Source of the DNA: Aurantiacibacter sp. D1-12
GTDB taxonomy: Bacteria; Pseudomonadota; Alphaproteobacteria; Sphingomonadales; Sphingomonadaceae
NCBI RefSeq assembly: GCF_028858515.1
Contig: NZ_JAPJZJ010000002.1
Location: forward strand, 434,001-498,000
Length of the DNA stretch: 64,000 bases
Direction: 5' to 3'
Numbering within the stretch: position 1 is the first letter of the stretch; each line of letters opens with the position of its first letter. Both the position numbers and the translations under genes were made by a program. Shown here in pieces: positions 31,878 through 43,722 of the stretch. A model generated the notes under the pieces. It had not been told where the DNA came from and did not search any database. It worked only from the letters and a program-made list of their open reading frames with translations.

Positions 31878-33260
31878 TCAGCACTCGACGACATTGACGG
31901 CAAGGCCACCCTGGCTCGTTTCCTTGTATTTGGACGACATATCGAGCCCCGTCTGGCGCATCGTCTCGATCACCTGATCAAGACTGACACAGGTCGCTTC
32001 ATCACGGTGGAGCGCCAACCGCGCCGCGTTCACCGCCTTGACCGCGCCGATGGCATTGCGCTCGATACAGGGCACCTGCACCAGTCCACCCACCGGGTCG
32101 CAGGTCAGGCCGAGATTGTGCTCCATGCCGATTTCCGCCGCGCTGGCGACCTGCGTTGGCGATCCGCCCCAAAGGGCTGCAAGCCCGCCCGCCGCCATCG
32201 AACAGGCAACGCCCACCTCGCCCTGGCAGCCCATCTCTGCGCCCGAAATGCTTGCGCGTTGCTTGTAAAGCAGCCCGATGGCGCCTGCAGTGAGCAAGAA
32301 AGTGCGGCGCGAATCGCGGCATGCCTTTTCCTCTGCATTCCTGCAGTAGAAGCGCATGACGGCAGGCAGAATTCCGGCCGCGCCGTTGGTGGGTGCTGTC
32401 ACCACCGATCCGCCGGCAGCATTCTCTTCGTTCACCGCCATCGCATAACAATTGAGCCAGTCGAACAGTTGTTCACGCTCGTTCGATTGCGGATTGGCGG
32501 AAAGCTTGCCCCACAATTCCGGCGCGCGGCGACGGACCTTGAGGCCGCCGGGCAGAATGCCTTCCTGCGTCAGCCCGCGCTCTATGCAAGCGTCCATTGC
32601 CTCAGCTATCCGGTCGAGCCCGGCGAGCGTCTTTTCCTCGCTGCGGCGCGCTCCTTCGTTGGCAAGTACGATCTGCGCAATCGACTGCTCCTCACGCGCG
32701 CAGATAGATAGCAGTTCCTCCGCCAATCCGAACGGATGGGGCACGCTGGTGCCGGAGCTGATCTGATCCTGTTTCACCGGCTTTTCCAGCTGGCGTTGCG
32801 AAGCAATGAAGCCGCCGCCTGTGCTGTAATAGGTCTTGTCACACAGCACCTCGCCATCAGCATCGCGTGCAATCAGCCGCATGCCGTTGGGATGGAGATC
32901 GGGCACGATGTGGCCGGCCAGATCGAGGTCCGCCTTGGGATCGAAAGCAATTGTCGGACCACCGCCCAGCGGCAGCCGGTGTTCATTCTCGACCTGTGCC
33001 ATCACCATATCGGCAGCATCGGGATCAAATTTGTTGGGGCGAAACCCGGCAAGGCCCAGAATGCTCGCCCGGGGAGTGCCGTGACCGACACCCGTCAGTG
33101 CCAACGATCCCTGCAGCTCGATATGAACATGCGCCACCCGTTCCAACTGCCCCTTGCGTGACAGCGATTCCAGAAAGCGCGTACCGATACGCAACGGACC
33201 GACAGTGTGCGAGGATGACGGGCCAATCCCGATGCGGAAGATATCGAGTAGCGAAAGCAT
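31878..33260 (-). CDS. sdaA: L-serine ammonia-lyase (iron-sulfur)
   Basis: Deaminates L-serine to pyruvate and ammonia using a [4Fe-4S] cluster. 460 residues, single-chain form with both beta and alpha domains. Landmarks: [16 protein letters not shown] at the N-terminus, [36 protein letters not shown], and the cluster ligands within [20 protein letters not shown]. The frame remains open upstream into the antisense of gyrB, but the family N-terminus [15 protein letters not shown] fixes the start at 33260. Divergent from gyrB with about 156 bases between starts. Confidence 0.95.
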   Translation of the reverse strand: MLSLLDIFRIGIGPSSSHTVGPLRIGTRFLESLSRKGQLERVAHVHIELQGSLALTGVGHGTPRASILGLAGFRPNKFDPDAADMVMAQVENEHRLPLGGGPTIAFDPKADLDLAGHIVPDLHPNGMRLIARDADGEVLCDKTYYSTGGGFIASQRQLEKPVKQDQISSGTSVPHPFGLAEELLSICAREEQSIAQIVLANEGARRSEEKTLAGLDRIAEAMDACIERGLTQEGILPGGLKVRRRAPELWGKLSANPQSNEREQLFDWLNCYAMAVNEENAAGGSVVTAPTNGAAGILPAVMRFYCRNAEEKACRDSRRTFLLTAGAIGLLYKQRASISGAEMGCQGEVGVACSMAAGGLAALWGGSPTQVASAAEIGMEHNLGLTCDPVGGLVQVPCIERNAIGAVKAVNAARLALHRDEATCVSLDQVIETMRQTGLDMSSKYKETSQGGLAVNVVEC

Positions 33261-33371
33261 GGGACGCGCGATGCGCCCAAGCGCTGCGAAAGGCAAGATA
33301 GTTTCAGTTGAAATAGCCCGTTCGGCAGGCCTGTCCGGCTGTGGCACAGCCCTCTGTTTGACTGTGGGTAA

Positions 33372-35948
<2,577 letters not shown>

Positions 35949-35961
35949 TAGGGAGCACGGG

Positions 35962-37038
35962 GTGACAGCAGGAGAAAGCGCCGGACGCGTTGAGAACGGG
36001 GGCTACCTCGTCTTCCTCCTCCTTGCCACTCTCGCTTTCGCCTACATTGCTTGGCCCTTCGCATCGCCGCTGCTGTTTGCGGTGCTGGCAGCGATCATGT
36101 TCCAGCCGCTGTTCCAGTGGTTCCTGCGCAAGCTGGGCGGCACCGGCAATCGCGCTGCCATTGCCACTCTGCTGGTCATTACCTTTGCCGTAATCATCCC
36201 GGCGCTGTTTATCGGCGGCGTGGTGGTGGAGCAGGCAACATCCGTCGTCATCGCCTTTCAGGAAGGCCGGATAGACCTTGTCGGCCTGTTCGATACCGTT
36301 TTCGCCGCCCTGCCCGAAGTGGTCCGCGAAAACTTGGATGATTCGGGCTTTGGAACGGCAGCCATGGTGCAGGAGCGGGCGCAGGAACTGGCGCTCGAAA
36401 GCTCCGGCCTGATTGCCCAGCAGGCGGTTTCCATCACGGGCAGCGCCTTTGGCTTCGTGCTGTCCTTCGGTGTCGGACTCTATGTCGCCTATTTCCTGCT
36501 GCGCGATGGCAAGGCGATTGGCGAGCAGGTGATGGCGCACCTCCCTCTTGCAAGCGAAATCGCCACAAAGCTGGCCGAGCGCTTCCTTTCCATCGTGCGC
36601 GCGACCATCAAAGGTTCGGTCGTGGTCGGCCTGGTGCAGGGAGCGCTTGGCGCGGCAACCTACTGGATCGCGGGAATGCCCTCTGTCGTCCTGCTCGGCC
36701 TGCTCACCGCGATCTTCTCGCTTCTGCCTGCCATTGGTCCGGCCATCGTCTGGGCCCCGGTGGCACTCTACCTGCTGGTAACAGGCGATATCTGGCAAGG
36801 CGTGCTGGTGCTGATTTCAGGCGTTGCCGTGATCGGCATGGCGGACAATGTCCTGCGCCCTATCCTCGTCGGGCGCGATACCGGTATTCCCGATTGGCTG
36901 ATCCTTATTTCCACGCTTGGCGGTATCGCCGCGATGGGGCTGGCAGGTATTGTGGTCGGGCCGATGGCGGCAGGCCTGTTCCTTGCCGGCTGGGGGATCA
37001 TGTACGAGCTGCGCCAGCAGGAGGCCACAGCCAGTTAG
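35962..37038 (+). CDS. AI-2E family transporter (PerM-like)
   Basis: A 358-residue inner-membrane protein with about eight membrane segments. Family features: two N-terminal helices (GYLVFLLLATLAFAYIAWPF), the long amphipathic extracytoplasmic region between residues 90 and 150, FGVGLYVAYFLLRDG, and the C-terminal ISTLGGIAAMGLAGIVVGPM. AI-2E members include Na+/H+ antiporters and putative autoinducer exporters, so the substrate is not predicted. The GTG at 35962 with GGGAG upstream was chosen over a TTG at 35938 inside gyrB. Close to gyrB (13 bases) and probably co-transcribed. Confidence 0.9.
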   Translation: MTAGESAGRVENGGYLVFLLLATLAFAYIAWPFASPLLFAVLAAIMFQPLFQWFLRKLGGTGNRAAIATLLVITFAVIIPALFIGGVVVEQATSVVIAFQEGRIDLVGLFDTVFAALPEVVRENLDDSGFGTAAMVQERAQELALESSGLIAQQAVSITGSAFGFVLSFGVGLYVAYFLLRDGKAIGEQVMAHLPLASEIATKLAERFLSIVRATIKGSVVVGLVQGALGAATYWIAGMPSVVLLGLLTAIFSLLPAIGPAIVWAPVALYLLVTGDIWQGVLVLISGVAVIGMADNVLRPILVGRDTGIPDWLILISTLGGIAAMGLAGIVVGPMAAGLFLAGWGIMYELRQQEATAS

Positions 37039-37070
37039 GCCGGTCGGAATTTCGGCCACATGGAAAAGCC

Positions 37071-37099
37071 CCCGGTCCAAAGGAGCGCAACGAACCGGG
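37071..37099 (-). terminator. Probable terminator between convergent genes
   Basis: CCCGGT (37071-37076) pairs with ACCGGG (37094-37099). Read on the minus strand it follows the stop of the 37118 gene and is succeeded by GGCTTTTCC. It sits midway between two convergent genes and may serve the minus-strand one. Confidence 0.5.
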
Positions 37100-37117
37100 C
37101 CGTCGGCGGATCGCCGC

Positions 37118-38107
37118 CTAGTCTGCGCCGCTCCTTGCCAGTTGATCGAGCTGGGCAAGCAGCCCGTCCAGCCATTGCCGCGTCTCCGCGATAGGGATGC
37201 GATCAGCCATGTGGTTGTAATCACGCGGCGCGAAGCCCGATTGCAGAAGAGCGCAAATCCACTGACCGGGTGGGAACAGCTCGTACTCCTCGAGCGGGAT
37301 GTCACCGCATGCGGAAAAGGCCTCAATCTTGCGTTGCAGCGCAGGACGGTCGGTCTGCCCGACCAGCAAGGCGGCGAAATCGGTAATCCGTTCGTCTTCC
37401 AACAAGGACAGGTGGTTGAATTCTGACTGCGCAGACGAACCTTCCTCCGCTCCCGGCAGCAAAGCGAGGAACCGCTCCACCGCGCGGACGCAGCGGTAGA
37501 GCCCAAGCTCGGGAAACGATGCACTGGCGGGGGCGGAGATCACATTGCCGTGCCATTCGGCCGCGCCGTCTCCGCGGACGTCAAAGATGAAATCGGCCTC
37601 ACCGCCTGCTCCGTACTCGTTCTTCCCCAACAGCAACTGCTGCAAGGTTCCGCGCGCGACCATCATGCCGAAACGCGCAGGCTTGCGCTTGACCACCTGT
37701 TCAGCAGGCCAGCTCTTCTCTATGATCGCACCGGGGTTGAACGGCACCATCTTTTCATAAGTCAACTCGCCTTCAACGCGGTGTAAATGATGATGGAAAT
37801 CGACCCCGCCCATCGGCGCGCCGAATGCCCCGCTCATGATTTCCTTGCCGCGCAGCTTCCACGAAAAATGGACGGAGCCGCCTGCTTCCAGCAACTTGTC
37901 CTGCGGCAAACCGATATTGGTAAAGGCATCAGCACTCGCCGGTCCGACAAGGCACCGGGTACCATCTGCATGCGTATCGCCCAGGTCGCCCAGCGTTACC
38001 CGGCATTGGTGATGATCCAGCGCCTGCGAAAGCATGGCCGCCACCACCCGAGCCATTAACGGATCGCCCATAACCGTGATCGACCGGAGGCGTGCCATCG
38101 CATTCAT
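37118..38107 (-). CDS. Protein with weak similarity to flavin-dependent tryptophan halogenases
   Basis: A 329-residue protein. The opening LRSITVMGDPLMARVVAAML has the strand-turn-helix rhythm of a Rossmann FAD motif, but the glycines are lost (GDPLMA for GxGxxG). Further on, GSVHFSWKLRGKEIMSGAFG and GGVDFHHHLHR follow the order seen in tryptophan-halogenase-like proteins of sphingomonads, and the C-terminal EFNHLSLLEDERITDFAALL does too. It is shorter than that family (about 500) and lacks its catalytic motifs, so it may be a degenerate, non-catalytic paralogue. The identification is tentative. Confidence 0.4.
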   Translation of the reverse strand: MNAMARLRSITVMGDPLMARVVAAMLSQALDHHQCRVTLGDLGDTHADGTRCLVGPASADAFTNIGLPQDKLLEAGGSVHFSWKLRGKEIMSGAFGAPMGGVDFHHHLHRVEGELTYEKMVPFNPGAIIEKSWPAEQVVKRKPARFGMMVARGTLQQLLLGKNEYGAGGEADFIFDVRGDGAAEWHGNVISAPASASFPELGLYRCVRAVERFLALLPGAEEGSSAQSEFNHLSLLEDERITDFAALLVGQTDRPALQRKIEAFSACGDIPLEEYELFPPGQWICALLQSGFAPRDYNHMADRIPIAETRQWLDGLLAQLDQLARSGAD

Positions 38108-38220
38108 GCTGCTACCGCCCCCCTGATCTGCGTCGCACAGAAGCTACATGGCATTGTTATCGGAACTCGCAAGTGCTTTTATCCTTGCGCAGCAGGGCAA
38201 GTCGAAACGATATAGGCCCC

Positions 38221-38943
38221 ATGCCCTATCGCGTTCGCGCCGGAAGCCAGGAAGAAAAGATCGGCAGGTTGATCCTGGCGGGCGTGCTGGTCACGTTCCT
38301 GCCGAGTGTGCCGCTGGGCAATTATCTGCTCTATCCCTTCACTATTCTCACCACCTGGTTCCACGAGATGGGCCACGGGCTGACCGGTGTCATGCTCGGC
38401 ATGAATTTCGAGCAGCTGGTTATCACGCCCAATGGATCAGGCTATGCCGAAACCACCTCAAGTCAGGAAATAGGCAATGTACAACGCGCGCTGATAGCCG
38501 CGGGCGGACCGCTTGGCCCCAGCCTGATGGGTGCCTTGCTGATCCTTGCCAGTAGCCGCCACCAGTGGTGGAAGCCCGCCCTGCTCGCGCTGGCAGCAGC
38601 GCTTGTCGGATCAACCCTCATCTGGGTGCGCAGCATAACGGGCCTCGTTGTCCTCCCGCTGGTTGCGGCGACGCTTGTCTGGATCGCACTGAAGGGCAAG
38701 GACTGGCTGGTGCTGTTCGCCGTCCAGTTCCTCGGCGTACTCGCCGCCCTCAGCATGTTCCGCGACTGGGATTACCTGTTTTCCGAAAGCGGTGTGATCG
38801 CTGGCCGCACCATGGTTTCCGATACCGGGGCGATGGAACAGGCGCTGGTCCTGCCGCACTGGATCTGGGCGAGCTTGATAATCATCCTGTCCGGCCTGAT
38901 GATCGGCACAAGCCTGAAGTACGCGCTCAATCGAGAGGGCTAA
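38221..38943 (+). CDS. M50-like membrane metallopeptidase
   Basis: A 240-residue protein with about six membrane segments and a zinc-binding HExxH motif placed in the first one: TTWFHEMGHGLTGVMLGMNF. This is the arrangement of M50B-like peptidases (site-2 protease relatives). NVQRALIAAGGPLGPSLMGA is the conserved companion segment, with an Asp-containing motif (FRDWDYLFS) nearer the C-terminus. The start at 38221 is set by the N-terminus PYRVRAGSQEEKIGR. Substrate unknown. Overlaps the convergent gene by 4 bases. Confidence 0.85.
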   Translation: MPYRVRAGSQEEKIGRLILAGVLVTFLPSVPLGNYLLYPFTILTTWFHEMGHGLTGVMLGMNFEQLVITPNGSGYAETTSSQEIGNVQRALIAAGGPLGPSLMGALLILASSRHQWWKPALLALAAALVGSTLIWVRSITGLVVLPLVAATLVWIALKGKDWLVLFAVQFLGVLAALSMFRDWDYLFSESGVIAGRTMVSDTGAMEQALVLPHWIWASLIIILSGLMIGTSLKYALNREG

Positions 38944-39737
38944 GCCCGCTTCGGCAGCCACGGAACGAAGGCCGAAGTGCGCGCGACATAGCTTGCGAAC
39001 GCCTCGCCGTATTTCTCTTTCATGCCACGCTCTGTCATCGCCGCGCCGGACCATCTCACAAGCGTGAAGGTGAGGAACACCGGTCCCGGCAGCGTCCAGA
39101 TGACTGCGCCCGCATCAACACTCATCGCCGCCAGCCAGATGCCCCACCATACACAGGCATCGCCGAAGTAATTGGGGTGGCGGGTGTAGCGCCATAGGCC
39201 CTTGTCCATCACCTTGCCCTCACTTGCCGGGTCCGCCTTGAAGCGGGCGAGCTGCCAGTCGCCAACGACTTCGAAGAACATTCCCACCGCCCACAGCGCG
39301 ATCCCTGCATAGGCCAGCGGCACCATGACATCGCTCTCCCCCGCAGCCAAAATGCCGACCTGCGCCGGGCTACTCACCATGAACAACAGCACCGATTGCA
39401 GCAGCCAGACGCGGATCAGGATGGTGCGGCCCCAGCGCCCCTCTTCTCGCGCATCGGAGAGGAGCTTGACGTAACGCTTGTCTTCCCCGTGGCGCAGGAA
39501 GCGCAGCAACAGATGCCGTGCCAGCCGCACGCCCCACAGAGCCGTCATGAGCATGATCAGCGTCGCCATCGCGCCGGGCTTTGACACCTGCACAAAGCTT
39601 GCAACGGCAAGGCCAGCCATCGCTCCGCCCCAGACCGCATCAACAAAGCTGACCTTGTCGATAGCGAGCGCAATCAGCCAGAATACCAGCGCTGCAGCCA
39701 GCAGCAGCATGGCATTGACGACAAGCGCTTCAGCCAC
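38940..39737 (-). CDS. DUF1295 family membrane protein (steroid 5-alpha-reductase fold)
   Basis: A 265-residue integral-membrane protein. The C-terminal half has GLWRYTRHPNYFGDACVWWG, the DUF1295 signature, followed by WTLPGPVFLTFTLVRWSGA and YVARTSAFVPWLPKR. Related proteins are NAD(P)H-dependent reductases or isoprenylcysteine methyltransferase-like enzymes; substrate is unknown. GTG at 39737 overlaps the stop of the acyltransferase gene by eight bases, which fits coupled translation; ATG 39710 is the alternative. Confidence 0.85.
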   Translation of the reverse strand: MAEALVVNAMLLLAAALVFWLIALAIDKVSFVDAVWGGAMAGLAVASFVQVSKPGAMATLIMLMTALWGVRLARHLLLRFLRHGEDKRYVKLLSDAREEGRWGRTILIRVWLLQSVLLFMVSSPAQVGILAAGESDVMVPLAYAGIALWAVGMFFEVVGDWQLARFKADPASEGKVMDKGLWRYTRHPNYFGDACVWWGIWLAAMSVDAGAVIWTLPGPVFLTFTLVRWSGAAMTERGMKEKYGEAFASYVARTSAFVPWLPKRA

Positions 39738-40362
39738 TTTTCTTGCCCGGACTTTCCAGTTCGCCGCGCGCCTGCGCCGCCAGCACATCGAACCGTTCGC
39801 AATGGGGCATCTTGCTCTTGTAGAACTCCGCTATCTTGCCGAGGTCTGCAAGGAAGTCGCCAGAGGGAATCAAGGCCTCGCCAAAACCGGCGCGGCCCGT
39901 TGATACGTCAAGCCAGGCAGGCACGATCGGCACGCCCGCACCATGGGCGATGTGATAGAACCCGCTGCGCCAGCGCCCGTCGGTCGTGCGGCTACCCTCC
40001 GCCGCGATAACAAGCGCAATCTCGTCCGCCGCTTCGATCCTGTCGATCACCGAGTTGACGTAGCCGCGCGGGGCGCTGCGATCGATGGGCATGCCGCCCA
40101 TATCGTACATGAACCGCGTCATCGGCCATTTGAACAGCGTATGCTTGCCGATGAAGCTGGGTTTGATCCCAACTTCCTGCACCGCGCCGGCAAAATAGAT
40201 GAAATCCCAGTTCGACGTATGCGGCGCGCCGACAAGGATGAATTTGGGCAGCTTTGGCGGATGGTTTTCGAGCCTGTACGCCTTCGCGTTGAAAAGCCAG
40301 CGGAGCAACCGCCAGACAATGCGCGAAAGGAGCGTTGGCTTGGTATTGTTCGCTTGCGGCAA
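39730..40362 (-). CDS. PlsC-like 1-acylglycerol-3-phosphate acyltransferase
   Basis: A 210-residue membrane-associated acyltransferase. The two catalytic blocks are present: H-x4-D in VGAPHTSNWDFIYFAG and the glycerol-phosphate binding block VIAAEGSRTTDGRWRSGFYH (EGSR in place of the usual EGTR). GGMPIDRSAPRG corresponds to the third block. Somewhat shorter than E. coli PlsC (245). Probably modifies phospholipids or another lipid acceptor. Upstream gene of the DUF1295 pair. Confidence 0.85.
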   Translation of the reverse strand: MPQANNTKPTLLSRIVWRLLRWLFNAKAYRLENHPPKLPKFILVGAPHTSNWDFIYFAGAVQEVGIKPSFIGKHTLFKWPMTRFMYDMGGMPIDRSAPRGYVNSVIDRIEAADEIALVIAAEGSRTTDGRWRSGFYHIAHGAGVPIVPAWLDVSTGRAGFGEALIPSGDFLADLGKIAEFYKSKMPHCERFDVLAAQARGELESPGKKSG

Positions 40363-40482
40363 TCCGGTTCTCTCCCCCTACCCCGCGCCCTTGTGCACCA
40401 GACGGGTGCAAAGGAAAAGCGGTGCAGGTCAAAGACGGTGGATGCGCTTGCATGGCAATGCGGCTTGGGACACAGATCGCGC

Positions 40483-41088
40483 ATGACTTTTATCACGACA
40501 ATTCCGCCCGCCGATGCCGATGGCAAGCTCGCCCGACTGTATGACCGCGTGCGCGGCCCGGACGGCGACGTGGACAATATCCTCATGGCGCACAGCCTGC
40601 GCCCCGCCAGCCTTGAAGGGCATATGGCGCTGTACAAGAACGTGCTGCACCACAATGCCAACCAGGTGCCCAAGTGGTTTCTCGAAACGATTGGCGTGCT
40701 GGTGAGCCTGCGCAATGCCTGCGACTATTGTGTCGAGCATCACTTTGCCGGGCTGCAACGGTTGCTGGGTGACGATGCGCAGGCTGAAGCGATCCGGGCG
40801 AGCCTCTCAGCGGACCTCACTGCAACGCAGCTGCTGGGCGAGAAGGAGCTTGCCGCGCTGCGCTATGCAGAGAAATTGACGCAGGTCCCGGCCACCGTGG
40901 GAGAGTCCGATATTGCGGCCTTGCGCGAAGCGGGATGGGACGACGGCGAGGTGCTCGAGATCAACCAGGTCGCCGCCTATTTCGCCTATGCCAACCGCAC
41001 CGTGCTCGGGTTGGGCGTAGCGATTGACGGGGAGACGCTCGGCACGTCACCCAGTAGCGATGAAGAAGGCGATTGGGGCCACCGCTAG
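40483..41088 (+). CDS. AhpD-like/carboxymuconolactone decarboxylase-fold protein (peroxidase-related)
   Basis: A 201-residue helical protein. NACDYCVEHHFAGLQRLLG contains the C-x2-C-x2-H active-site pattern of the CMD/AhpD family, in which the cysteines reduce a peroxide or a partner disulfide. Preceding GHMALYKNVLHHNANQVPKW and following LGEKELAALRYAEKLTQVPA match the uncharacterised peroxidase-related subgroup. The frame is open far upstream, but the start at 40483 agrees with the family N-terminus (TFITTIPPADADGKLARLYD). Confidence 0.85.
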   Translation: MTFITTIPPADADGKLARLYDRVRGPDGDVDNILMAHSLRPASLEGHMALYKNVLHHNANQVPKWFLETIGVLVSLRNACDYCVEHHFAGLQRLLGDDAQAEAIRASLSADLTATQLLGEKELAALRYAEKLTQVPATVGESDIAALREAGWDDGEVLEINQVAAYFAYANRTVLGLGVAIDGETLGTSPSSDEEGDWGHR

Positions 41089-41103
41089 GCGGTTACCCGC
41101 AGC

Positions 41104-41406
41104 TCAAGAGGATCGGCGCGGAAATCCGTGGCGCCTATGCAAAGCTTCCAGCAGTGCATCCTGCGTATTCACAAACCCGCCTTCGGCAAAAACGAGCGCA
41201 GGGCAATTCTGCTGATCCTCGCTGATGGCTTCGACGACAGCGGTGCGCGGCCTGGCCCAGGGCACACGGACAATATTCAAATTCGCAGCACGCTCGGGAA
41301 AGAGATTGAGAAGACCGTCGATCTCGACACAATCGCGGCAGAAGAATTCGTTGCCAGCATCATCGTGATAGCTGCGGTCGAGGATGAAGAGGGTGTCTTT
41401 GCTCAT
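41104..41406 (-). CDS. DUF3088 family thioredoxin-like protein
   Basis: A 100-residue small protein: DTLFILDRSYHDDAGNEFFC followed by RDCVEIDGLLNLFPE, with a C-x2-C pair (C-R-D-C) near the N-terminus, then RPRTAVVEAISEDQQNCPAL. This is the DUF3088 pattern, thought to have a thioredoxin-like fold. Function unknown. It is separated by only 3 bases from the preceding gene in the leucine-catabolism operon, so it may be co-transcribed with mccB. Confidence 0.8.
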   Translation of the reverse strand: MSKDTLFILDRSYHDDAGNEFFCRDCVEIDGLLNLFPERAANLNIVRVPWARPRTAVVEAISEDQQNCPALVFAEGGFVNTQDALLEALHRRHGFPRRSS

Positions 41407-41409
41407 CTA

Positions 41410-41802
41410 TTATTTCCCAATTCTTTGCCACTCGAGTCCATCGAATTCGTTCGCTCCCGCAACATAGGCGTCCAGTATTGTTGCTGCTGCTTCAAGTGGA
41501 ATCCTGCTCCCGACAATCGGCTGCCGTTCCCCAAAAAGCCGCGCGAAAAAGCCAGAGCGGGTGGGCTGTTCCTTGCGCTTCTCGCCCGGACGGAAGCCAG
41601 CCAAAGGGCCACCTTCCTCCGCGCGATACCATTCCATGACAAACGCCCCGTCGACGTAAAGGGCATTCATCTGGTCACCCGCGTCGCGAAGAAGGCAGAT
41701 AAAGCGATCATCGTGCATCTTCGACAGCGAGAGCGCGCGACGGATCCAGGCGGACGTTGGTTTGACCCTGACCTCCTCACCATCGATGATCGCGTCCCAC
41801 AT
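41410..41802 (-). CDS. Conserved hypothetical protein
   Basis: A 130-residue protein with no signal peptide. Notable parts: WDAIIDGEEVRVKPTSAWIR, NALYVDGAFVMEWYRAEEGG, and a basic GEKRKEQPTRSGFFARLFGE. No family recognised. The ATG at 41802 shares one base with the mccB stop (TGATG), so it is coupled to mccB; an in-frame ATG at 41856 lies inside mccB and is less likely. Confidence 0.55.
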   Translation of the reverse strand: MWDAIIDGEEVRVKPTSAWIRRALSLSKMHDDRFICLLRDAGDQMNALYVDGAFVMEWYRAEEGGPLAGFRPGEKRKEQPTRSGFFARLFGERQPIVGSRIPLEAAATILDAYVAGANEFDGLEWQRIGK

Positions 41803-43403
41803 CACATCCGGAACACGCCGAACCTTGGCGTCTCGGGTATCGGTGCTTCCAGACATGCCGCCAAGCTCAGGCCCAGCACATCGCGGGTCTGCACGGGGTC
41901 GATCACGCCGTCGTCCCACAGGCGCGCGGTGGCGTAGTAGGGGTTGCCCTCGTCTTCGTATTTCTGGCGGATCGGGGCCTTGAATTCCTCGGCCTGTTCC
42001 TCGGTCCATGTGTCGGCATCGCGATGGACGGTGGCGAGCACCGATGCGGCCTGTTCGCCGCCCATCACCGAAATGCGCGCATTGGGCCAGGTGAACATGA
42101 AGCGCGGTGAGTAGGCGCGGCCACACATGCCGTAATTGCCCGCGCCGAAGCTGCCGCCGATCACCACGGTGATCTTGGGCACCTGCGCCGTCGCAACCGC
42201 CGTCACCAGCTTGGCGCCGTGCTTGGCAATGCCTTCCGCCTCGTATTTCCCGCCGACCATAAAGCCGGAGATGTTCTGCAGGAACAGCAGCGGAATGCCG
42301 CGCTGGCAGGCGAGCTCGATGAAATGCGCGCCCTTCTGCGCACTCTCGCTGAACAGCACGCCATTGTTGGCAAGGATTGCCACCGGCATGCCCCAGATAT
42401 GCGCAAAGCCGCAGACCAAAGTTGAACCATAGTCGCGCTTGAACTCGTGGAACTCGCTGCCATCGACGATGCGCGCGATCACCTCGTGCACATCATAGGG
42501 CGCGCGTACATCATCAGGGATGATGGCGTAGAGATCTTCGGCGTCGAACTTGGGCGCACGCGGCTCACGAATGTCGACCTTCGCGCCTTCATTCGCACCC
42601 AAATGGCTGACGATATCGCGCACTACAGTGAGCGCGTGCTCGTCATTCTCAGCCAGGTGATCGACTACGCCCGATTTCTTTGCGTGGAGCGCGCCGCCGC
42701 CAAGGTCCTCGGCTGAGATTTCCTCGCCCGTCGCGGCTTTGACCAGCGGAGGCCCGGCAAGGAAGATCGTGCCTTGCTCTTTCACGATCACGCTCTCGTC
42801 ACTCATAGCAGGCACATAGGCGCCGCCCGCGGTGCAGCTGCCCATCACGCAGGCAATTTGCGGAATGCCCATCGAGGACATCTGCGCCTGATTGTAGAAG
42901 ATCCGCCCGAAGTGCTCGCGATCGGGAAAGACCTCGGCCTGGAACGGCAGGTTCGCCCCGCCGCTATCGACGAGATAGACGCAAGGTAGCCGGTTCGCCT
43001 GCGCAATCTCCTGCGCGCGCAGGTGCTTCTTCACCGTCATCGGGTAATAGGAGCCGCCCTTCACCGTCGGATCGTTCGCCGCGATCATCACCTGACGACC
43101 CGAAACGCGCCCGATCCCCGCAATCATGCTCGCCCCGTTGACGTCTCCGGTATACATCCCGTTCGCCGCAAGCTGGCCGATCTCGAGGAAAGGCGAGCCC
43201 GGATCGAGCAACCGCTCCACCCGCTCGCGCGGCAACAGCTTACCCCGCCCCACGTGCTTCTCGCGATGCCGCTCCGGTCCACCAAGTGCGGCCTCTGCCA
43301 CCTTGGCGCGCAGTTCTTCAGCGAGTGCCTTGTTATGATCGAAGCGCGCTTTGGCAGCTGCGTCTTCGCGGTCGAGCGATGAAGTGAGAACGGGTGCTGT
43401 CAT
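41802..43403 (-). CDS. mccB: Methylcrotonyl-CoA carboxylase, carboxyltransferase (beta) subunit
   Basis: Transfers CO2 from carboxybiotin to 3-methylcrotonyl-CoA in leucine breakdown. 533 residues, two crotonase-like halves: [20 protein letters not shown] and [20 protein letters not shown] in the first, [20 protein letters not shown] and [20 protein letters not shown] in the second. Length and motifs are those of MccB rather than propionyl-CoA carboxylase. The biotin subunit (mccA), normally adjacent, is absent from the window: mccB is followed by two small genes and then convergent DNA. Confidence 0.93.
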   Translation of the reverse strand: MTAPVLTSSLDREDAAAKARFDHNKALAEELRAKVAEAALGGPERHREKHVGRGKLLPRERVERLLDPGSPFLEIGQLAANGMYTGDVNGASMIAGIGRVSGRQVMIAANDPTVKGGSYYPMTVKKHLRAQEIAQANRLPCVYLVDSGGANLPFQAEVFPDREHFGRIFYNQAQMSSMGIPQIACVMGSCTAGGAYVPAMSDESVIVKEQGTIFLAGPPLVKAATGEEISAEDLGGGALHAKKSGVVDHLAENDEHALTVVRDIVSHLGANEGAKVDIREPRAPKFDAEDLYAIIPDDVRAPYDVHEVIARIVDGSEFHEFKRDYGSTLVCGFAHIWGMPVAILANNGVLFSESAQKGAHFIELACQRGIPLLFLQNISGFMVGGKYEAEGIAKHGAKLVTAVATAQVPKITVVIGGSFGAGNYGMCGRAYSPRFMFTWPNARISVMGGEQAASVLATVHRDADTWTEEQAEEFKAPIRQKYEDEGNPYYATARLWDDGVIDPVQTRDVLGLSLAACLEAPIPETPRFGVFRM

Positions 43404-43422
43404 GCGGCCAGTCTTTGCGTTG

Positions 43423-43722
43423 TTATGCGGCGGGAGGCAAGCCATCGACCATAATCACCTGCCCCTCGCTGGCTGCGATACGGTGCCGCGCGATCTCGCG
43501 GTACTCGGGCGAAGTCATCCATGCTTTCGCGCTCGCCTTGTCGGGGAATTCGATCAGCACGGAGCGGGTGTAATTGAATTCACCTTCGAGCACGGTTGGC
43601 TTTTCATCGACGCTGAGCAGCTTGCCGTTGAACTTGGCGAACACCGGCATGAACGCCGCATCGTAGCGGTCATAGCTCTCCCGATCATGGATCGTGAAGC
43701 GCGCAATGATGTAGGCGGGCAT
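43423..43722 (-). CDS. DUF1330 family protein
   Basis: A 99-residue dimeric alpha/beta-barrel type protein: [40 protein letters not shown] and [19 protein letters not shown] are the DUF1330 segments (ferredoxin-like fold, distant to monooxygenases). It lies between ivd (ATGA overlap) and mccB (19 bases), so it belongs to the leucine operon, where its role is unknown. Confidence 0.88.
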   Translation of the reverse strand: MPAYIIARFTIHDRESYDRYDAAFMPVFAKFNGKLLSVDEKPTVLEGEFNYTRSVLIEFPDKASAKAWMTSPEYREIARHRIAASEGQVIMVDGLPPAA

